A stretch of DNA of 11,883 bases from positions 1-11,883 of the forward strand of contig DATILI010000323.1 in assembly GCA_035476635.1 (NCBI GenBank), written 5' to 3'. This document shows positions 8,206-11,883 of the stretch, piece by piece (the stretch's first letter is position 1; every line of letters begins with the position of its first letter). The position numbers were made by a program, and so were the translations under genes. Source of the DNA: DATILI01 sp035476635 (GTDB lineage Bacteria; Pseudomonadota; Gammaproteobacteria; Burkholderiales; Burkholderiaceae_C). A model generated the notes under the pieces. The model saw nothing but the letters and a program-made list of their open reading frames with translations. It searched no databases and was not told the DNA's origin.

Positions 8206-8876
8206 GACAGTGCCAGTGAAATATCGTTGGTCGGCAGCTTGCGGTCGAAGGTGAGGTTCTCCTCGACGTGCAGCAGGTGTTCGTCCATCAGGCGCACGGC
8301 GCGCTCTTCGTCCTTGGCGGCCAGCGCCTTGACGATTTCGGCGTGCTCGTCGTTGGAATGTTCGGCGGCGCTGGCGGTCTGGTACATCAGGGTGATCAGC
8401 GCGCAGCGCGAGATCAGCTCGCCCAGTATTTGCGCCAGCACCTCGTTGCCCATGAGCTCGGCCATGCGCACGTGAAAGTCGCCCAGCAGCTCGGTGCGGC
8501 CGGCCACGTCTTCCTTGTCGACCGCGGCTTTTTCCTGGGCCACATGCTCCTTGAGCGCGCGGATCTTGGCCGGTGTGACCTCGCGTACGAAGGCGCGGGT
8601 CATTTCGGTTTCGAGCATGCGGCGCACCGCGAACACCTGCTTGGCCTCGGCGGCGGCCGGCGCCGCAACGAAGGCGCCGCGCGCCGGCTCCAGCCTGATC
8701 AGGCGGTTTTGTGCGAGCTGGAACAGCGCCTGGCGCACCAGCGTGCGCGACACGCCGAAGTGATCAGCCAGCTTTTGCTCGGCCAGTTTGCTGCCCGGCT
8801 GCAGGCGGTGGTCGACGATGGCGCGCGTGAGCGACTCGACGATGAAACTCGTGGTGGAGGATTCCATGAAATGCAT
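8202..8876 (-). CDS. GntR/FCD regulator heading the allantoin operon
   Basis: This 224-residue protein has an N-terminal winged HTH (about 10-72), with PGSKLAEQKLADHFGVSRT (27-45) followed by LVRQAL. A helical FCD domain follows, with LLGDFHVRMAELMGN (130-144), DEHAEIVKAL (176-185) and DEHLLHVE (198-205). It is the first gene of the puuE operon and its stop overlaps the puuE start. A perfect AAGTGTATACACTT palindrome lies 25 nt before its ATG, between it and divergent uraH. This strongly suggests autoregulation and control of uraH, and the same palindrome upstream of puuD and the permease suggests one regulon. An in-frame ATG at 8867 is an alternative start; neither has a good ribosome binding site. 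The effector is probably a pathway intermediate such as urate, allantoin or allantoate, but that is inference. Confidence 0.88.
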   Translation of the reverse strand: MHFMESSTTSFIVESLTRAIVDHRLQPGSKLAEQKLADHFGVSRTLVRQALFQLAQNRLIRLEPARGAFVAAPAAAEAKQVFAVRRMLETEMTRAFVREVTPAKIRALKEHVAQEKAAVDKEDVAGRTELLGDFHVRMAELMGNEVLAQILGELISRCALITLMYQTASAAEHSNDEHAEIVKALAAKDEERAVRLMDEHLLHVEENLTFDRKLPTNDISLALS

Positions 8877-8892
8877 GATAGCCGGAAATCAG

Positions 8893-8916
8893 AAAAGTGT
8901 ATACACTTCTGTAGAC
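8893..8916. promoter_or_regulatory. Shared operator between the GntR-puuE operon and uraH
   Basis: AAGTGTATACACTT (8895-8908) is a perfect 14-bp palindrome in the 101-nt divergent region. Two bases later comes GTAGAC (8911-8916), on the uraH side. Including two leading A residues, this 24-bp block matches the one at 10905-10928 at 23 positions. Its place covers the likely promoters in both directions; TATACA in the core could be a -10 box on either strand. A GntR dimer bound here could control both transcripts and its own synthesis. The sequence identity is observed; the binding protein is inferred. Confidence 0.8.
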
Positions 8917-8977
8917 CGACGATTGATCTAGATTTCATCGACCTGTTTTTCCCCCGAGGAAGACTAAGGACAACACT

Positions 8978-9331
8978 ATGGGCCTGAGCACACATGTACT
9001 GGACACCATGCACGGCAGCCCCGCCGCCGGCATGGAAGTGGCGCTGTACACGACAGACGGCGACCACGCCGCGCTCGTCAAGAAATTCAACCTGAACCAG
9101 GACGGCCGCAACCCCGACGGCCCGCTGTATGACAACCATAGCTTGAAGAAGGGCACCTACCGCCTGGTGTTCGACGTGGCCGGCTACTTCAAGGCGCGCG
9201 GCGTGGCGCTGCCCGAGCCGAATTTCCTGAACAAGGTCAGCCTGGACTTCGGCGTCGCCCATACCGACCAGCACTACCACGTGCCGCTATTGGTCAGTCC
9301 CTGGAGCTATTCGACCTACCGCGGCTCATGA
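8978..9331 (+). CDS. uraH: 5-hydroxyisourate hydrolase (transthyretin-like) UraH
   Basis: This 117-residue protein is full length for the HIU hydrolase family, which hydrolyses 5-hydroxyisourate, the product of urate oxidation, to OHCU. It starts MGLSTHVLDT with active-site H6, has QDGR with R44, YHVPLL with H101 and ends in the diagnostic YRGS tetrapeptide (114-117). AAGGA lies seven nt before the ATG. It has no signal peptide, so it should act in the cytoplasm together with the UraD domain. It is transcribed divergently from the regulator-puuE operon across the GTATAC palindrome, which implies coordinate control. Its stop is 5 nt from the end of the convergent lipoprotein gene, leaving no room for a separate terminator. 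Confidence 0.96.
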   Translation: MGLSTHVLDTMHGSPAAGMEVALYTTDGDHAALVKKFNLNQDGRNPDGPLYDNHSLKKGTYRLVFDVAGYFKARGVALPEPNFLNKVSLDFGVAHTDQHYHVPLLVSPWSYSTYRGS

Positions 9332-9336
9332 GACTT

Positions 9337-9885
9337 TCAAAGCTGGCCTTCCGTCAAGGTATCGAGCTGGAAGTTGCCGCTCTTGTGCCACAGCCAGGTA
9401 TCGGTGTAGGTGACCTTGCCCATGCGCGAGGGCGCCGGAAACGGCGAAGCCTGGCGCACGGTGCGCTCGATTTCGGCGACGACTTCCGGGGCGTGTGAAG
9501 GGGCGCGCATCCAGCGCAGCGAGGTGACGCGGCCCTGGCGGTCCAGGTCGACCTGCAAGACTCCTATGGCGTAGAGGTTGGGCGGCAACTGGCCCTTGAA
9601 GATGCGGTGCGCGTTGAGTGCGTAGATGTGCGCCGCGCCGTCGCGCCGGTAGTCGCGCGGGGTGTGGGCTGCGGAAACCCTCGGCGAGGCTGCGGCGGCC
9701 GGCGGCATGGGTGAGCCTGAGGGCCCGGGATCGGGCGTGGCGACCGGGCCGCGCACCGGCGCCCTGGCGTCACCCGGCGCCGAGTCCGGTGGCAAGGGAG
9801 TTGTGGTGCAGCCGGCCACGATGGCGGCAAGACTGGCGGAAAAGCTACGCGCCAGGCGATGGCGCAGGGTGGATAGTTTCTTCAT
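9337..9885 (-). CDS. Putative lipoprotein with TonB-C-like domain
   Basis: This 182-residue protein has a basic N-terminus, a short hydrophobic stretch and the lipobox VAGC (23-26), so it is probably a lipoprotein anchored at C26. A proline- and alanine-rich linker (about 28-75) follows. The C-terminal part, about 80-182, resembles the TonB C-terminal domain: it contains NLYAIGVLQVDLDRQGRVTS, then VVAEIERTVRQASPFPAPSR. It has no N-terminal membrane anchor or long Pro-Lys spacer like a true TonB. It converges on uraH with only 5 nt between the stops, and points away from xdhC across a 150-nt spacer. It has no obvious part in purine catabolism and is most likely a neighbouring envelope gene. 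The Shine-Dalgarno sequence is weak. Confidence 0.75.
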   Translation of the reverse strand: MKKLSTLRHRLARSFSASLAAIVAGCTTTPLPPDSAPGDARAPVRGPVATPDPGPSGSPMPPAAAASPRVSAAHTPRDYRRDGAAHIYALNAHRIFKGQLPPNLYAIGVLQVDLDRQGRVTSLRWMRAPSHAPEVVAEIERTVRQASPFPAPSRMGKVTYTDTWLWHKSGNFQLDTLTEGQL

Positions 9886-10035
9886 GGCGGCGTGGTTTCA
9901 AGTCTTGGCTTCAATGCATACTTTGCCTGAAGTTGCGGGCTTGATGGAGAGACCTTTTTTTGTTGAGCCTTGTGGGATAGACCAGGATTTGCGTAGCAAT
10001 TTTGCTCTGTCTCCATCTGACGAGAGTATCGAATT

Positions 10036-10857
10036 GTGAACACGGCAGAACAGTTTCTTGCACGCCTGGCATACGAAAACGCGGTGCTGGTGAGCGTGGA
10101 CTCGAGCCAGGGCTCGGTGCCGCGCGAGCGGGGTGCCTGGATGGCGGTGTTCGGCGCGGCCATCGTCGGGACGATCGGCGGCGGCAAGCTGGAATTCGAG
10201 GCCATCGATGAAGCACGGGAACGCTTGCAAAAGGGTCTTTCCGATGCGCCTTCCGTGCTGCGCTATCCCCTCGGGCCCAGCCTGGGCCAATGCTGCGGCG
10301 GCGTGGTGCATTTGCGCTTTGAACTGCTGGGTGCCGCCGATGTGCCCCTGTTGCGTGCGCGCCTGGCCGAGCGCCTGCAGCCGGTGGCGCTGTTCGGCGG
10401 CGGGCATGTGGGCAGCGCGCTGGCGCGCATTCTCGCGACCTTGCCGTTTTCCGTGACCTGGATCGACAGCCGCGATGGCATCTTCCCCGAGCGGCTGCCG
10501 GCCAACGTGCGTTGCGAGCACTCCGACCCGGTGCAGGCCGCAGTGCGCGAGCTGGTGCCCGGCTCTCAAGTGTTGATCATGAGCTTCAGCCATGCCGAGG
10601 ACCTGGATGTGGTGGCCGCCTGCCTCAAGCGATTGCGCGTGGCCTCCGACTTGCCCTACGTCGGCCTGATCGGCAGCAAGACCAAATGGGCCACGTTCCG
10701 CCATCGCCTGGAAGAGCGCGGCTTCACTGCCGACGAGCTGGCCCGCATCACCTGCCCGATCGGCGTGCCCGGCATCGCGGGCAAGGAGCCGGAGGTGATC
10801 GCGGTGTCAGTGGCGGCACAGTTATTGCAGACCCTGGAGCACGTAGGCCCAACCTAG
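10036..10857 (+). CDS. xdhC: Xanthine dehydrogenase maturation factor XdhC
   Basis: This 273-residue protein matches XdhC, which binds molybdenum cofactor, supports its sulfuration and delivers it to xanthine dehydrogenase. The N-terminal domain has SSQGSVPRERGAWM (23-36), IVGTIGGGKLEFEAI (43-57) and LGPSLGQCCGG (79-89), whose cysteine pair is conserved. The C-terminal Rossmann part has LFGGGHVG (119-126) and later YVGLIGSKTKW and CPIGVPGIAGKEPEVIAVSVAA. The start is GTG at 10036, with GAGAG upstream; the first in-frame ATG, at 10141, would remove conserved sequence. The catalytic subunits XdhA and XdhB are not next to it, which is unusual. It precedes puuD, with the urate-cluster operator between them, so it may be expressed separately. 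No GTATAC palindrome lies upstream of xdhC itself. Confidence 0.93.
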   Translation: MNTAEQFLARLAYENAVLVSVDSSQGSVPRERGAWMAVFGAAIVGTIGGGKLEFEAIDEARERLQKGLSDAPSVLRYPLGPSLGQCCGGVVHLRFELLGAADVPLLRARLAERLQPVALFGGGHVGSALARILATLPFSVTWIDSRDGIFPERLPANVRCEHSDPVQAAVRELVPGSQVLIMSFSHAEDLDVVAACLKRLRVASDLPYVGLIGSKTKWATFRHRLEERGFTADELARITCPIGVPGIAGKEPEVIAVSVAAQLLQTLEHVGPT

Positions 10858-10872
10858 GGTTTTCGCTAGGTT
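10851..10872 (+). other. Small inverted repeat at the end of xdhC
   Basis: AACCTAG (10851-10857, including the TAG stop of xdhC) and CTAGGTT (10866-10872) form a perfect 7-bp inverted repeat with an 8-nt loop. No T-run follows, so it is at best a weak or Rho-assisted end signal or an mRNA 3'-end structure. It lies upstream of the puuD operator. Confidence 0.3.
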
Positions 10873-10904
10873 CGACGGCGCGGGGAAGACTGGAATGCCA
10901 GAAC

Positions 10905-10928
10905 AAAAGTGTATACACTTCGGTAGAC
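10905..10928 (+). promoter_or_regulatory. GntR operator upstream of puuD
   Basis: A second perfect AAGTGTATACACTT (10907-10920) is followed two bases later by GTAGAC (10923-10928), oriented toward puuD. The 24-bp block differs from the one upstream of uraH at a single position (G at 10922, T at 8910). It lies 48 nt past the xdhC stop and 128.5 nt (centre) before the puuD start, so puuD probably has its own regulated promoter and a leader of roughly 100 nt or more. The leader contains a GCGGC/GCCGC mini-hairpin (11013-11027) just before the ribosome binding site. Confidence 0.8.
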
Positions 10929-11041
10929 AGGTCGCAGCGGAGCACATCTTCTTGTTGTTCGCGGCCAAATTTCTGCTCAGAGCGCCCGCAGTGGTGAGCA
11001 GGTTGCAAACAAGCGGCTTCGCGCCGCGAGGTTGAGAGACT

Positions 11042-11883
11042 ATGGAAAGTTATCTTCTCGACTGGGCCAACCTGCTGCTGCGCTGGGTCCACGTCATCAC
11101 CGCCATCGCCTGGGTTGGCTCTTCGTTCTACTTCGTTTTCCTGGACAGCAGCCTGACGCCGCCAGTCGATGAAGACCTGAAAAAACAGGGCGTGAGCGGC
11201 GAGCTCTGGGCGGTCCATGGCGGCGGCTTTTATCACCCGGTCAAGTTCAATGTCTCGCCGCCCAAGCTGCCCGAGCATCTGCACTGGTTCTACTGGGAGA
11301 GCTACAGCACCTGGCTGTCGGGCTTTGCGTTGTTCACGGTGTCCTATCTCTGGAGCGCCAGCACCTACCTGATCGACAAGTCCCTCATGAACTGGTCGCC
11401 CGGCGCCGCCATCGGCGTGGCCATCTCGTTCCTGGTCGTGTTCTGGATCCTGTACGACGCGATCTGCCAGTTCTTCGGCCAGAAGAAGAATGGCGACGCC
11501 ATCGTCGGCGCCCTGGTGCTGGTGCTGGTGTGCGTGGCTTCGTGGCTGGCCTGCCACTGGTTCGCGGGCCGCGCCGCCTTCCTGCTGGTGGGCGCCATGA
11601 TCGCCACCAGCATGAGCGCCAATGTGTTCTTCTGGATCATTCCCGGCCAGAAGAAGGTCATCGCCTCGATCAATGCCGGGCAGCCGGTCGACCCGATCCA
11701 CGGCAAGCGCGGCAAGCAGCGCAGCGTGCACAACACCTACTTCACGCTGCCGGTGATCTTCAGCATGCTGAGCAACCACTACAGCTTCACCTGGAGCCAT
11801 CCGCAGAACTGGCTGGTGCTGATCCTCATGATGTTCGCCGGCGCCGCCATCCGGCAGTTCTTCGTCATGCGCCATGGGTGGAA
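11042..11883 (+). CDS. puuD: Membrane urate oxidase PuuD (partial, 3' end off the window)
   Basis: The frame from the ATG at 11042 stays open to the right edge, giving 280 codons plus two bases. The protein matches the integral-membrane urate oxidase PuuD, which converts urate to 5-hydroxyisourate and passes electrons to a C-terminal cytochrome c domain rather than to oxygen directly. Visible are an N-terminal helix with LLRWVHVITAIAWVGSSF (12-29, H17), then about six further membrane segments, among them WFYWESYSTWLSGFALF, FLVVFWILYDAICQFF, SANVFFWIIPGQKK and YFTLPVIFSMLSNHYSF. The cytochrome domain with CxxCH would lie beyond the window. GAGAG lies just upstream of the ATG. The shared GTATAC operator upstream links its expression to uraH and the allantoin operon, which handle its product. 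Confidence 0.93.
   Translation, partial: MESYLLDWANLLLRWVHVITAIAWVGSSFYFVFLDSSLTPPVDEDLKKQGVSGELWAVHGGGFYHPVKFNVSPPKLPEHLHWFYWESYSTWLSGFALFTVSYLWSASTYLIDKSLMNWSPGAAIGVAISFLVVFWILYDAICQFFGQKKNGDAIVGALVLVLVCVASWLACHWFAGRAAFLLVGAMIATSMSANVFFWIIPGQKKVIASINAGQPVDPIHGKRGKQRSVHNTYFTLPVIFSMLSNHYSFTWSHPQNWLVLILMMFAGAAIRQFFVMRHGW

Noticed and set aside
9995..10006. AGCAA-TT-TTGCT palindrome before xdhC as an operator
   Set aside because: It is short and AT-rich, with no second copy in the window. Chance is an adequate explanation.
10748..11875. 375-residue minus-strand frame opposite puuD
   Set aside because: It is His/Gln/Glu-rich shadow sequence. The plus-strand frame is clearly PuuD, although it lacks a stop within the window.

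Overview
This window is GC-rich, with strong G/C third-position bias. Its proteins read like those of a Betaproteobacterium in the order Burkholderiales, probably Comamonadaceae. That placement is an inference from overall protein resemblance; no rRNA or other marker gene is present. The window is a purine/urate catabolism locus, with a separate transporter-regulator unit at its left.

Left part (1-4150): positions 1-339 carry no convincing gene but hold a long imperfect inverted repeat (123-214). Next, all on the minus strand, are an NCS2 purine permease (340-1791), a GntR/FCD regulator (1942-2640) and a DctA-type dicarboxylate:cation symporter (2653-3975). The symporter and regulator form one unit with a 12-nt gap. 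The permease has its own upstream region with a GTATAC palindrome.

Centre (4143-8876, minus strand): a tightly packed operon reads, in transcription order, a second GntR/FCD regulator, puuE (allantoinase), a fused uraD-allC gene (OHCU decarboxylase plus allantoate amidohydrolase) and an M20-family hydrolase of unknown substrate. It ends at a clear hairpin-plus-T-run terminator. The junctions are a 4-nt ATGA overlap, a 2-nt gap and another 4-nt ATGA overlap, so the genes are probably translationally coupled.

Right part (8978-11883): uraH (5-hydroxyisourate hydrolase) is divergent from the operon. It converges on a small lipoprotein gene with a TonB-C-like tail. Then come xdhC (xanthine dehydrogenase maturation factor, without xdhA/xdhB) and the 5' part of puuD (membrane urate oxidase), which runs off the right edge.

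Together the genes encode uptake of a purine such as urate (permease), urate to 5-hydroxyisourate (PuuD), to OHCU (UraH), to allantoin (UraD domain), to allantoate (PuuE), to ureidoglycine (AllC domain). Later steps to glyoxylate are not encoded here unless the M20 protein performs one. The 14-bp palindrome AAGTGTATACACTT occurs perfectly in the regulator/uraH divergent region and upstream of puuD, and with one changed base upstream of the permease. This defines a local regulon, most simply controlled by the operon's own GntR protein. Other notable points are a REP-like palindrome absorbed in frame into the AllC domain, and an M20 hydrolase that appears to lack two of the five usual di-zinc ligands.
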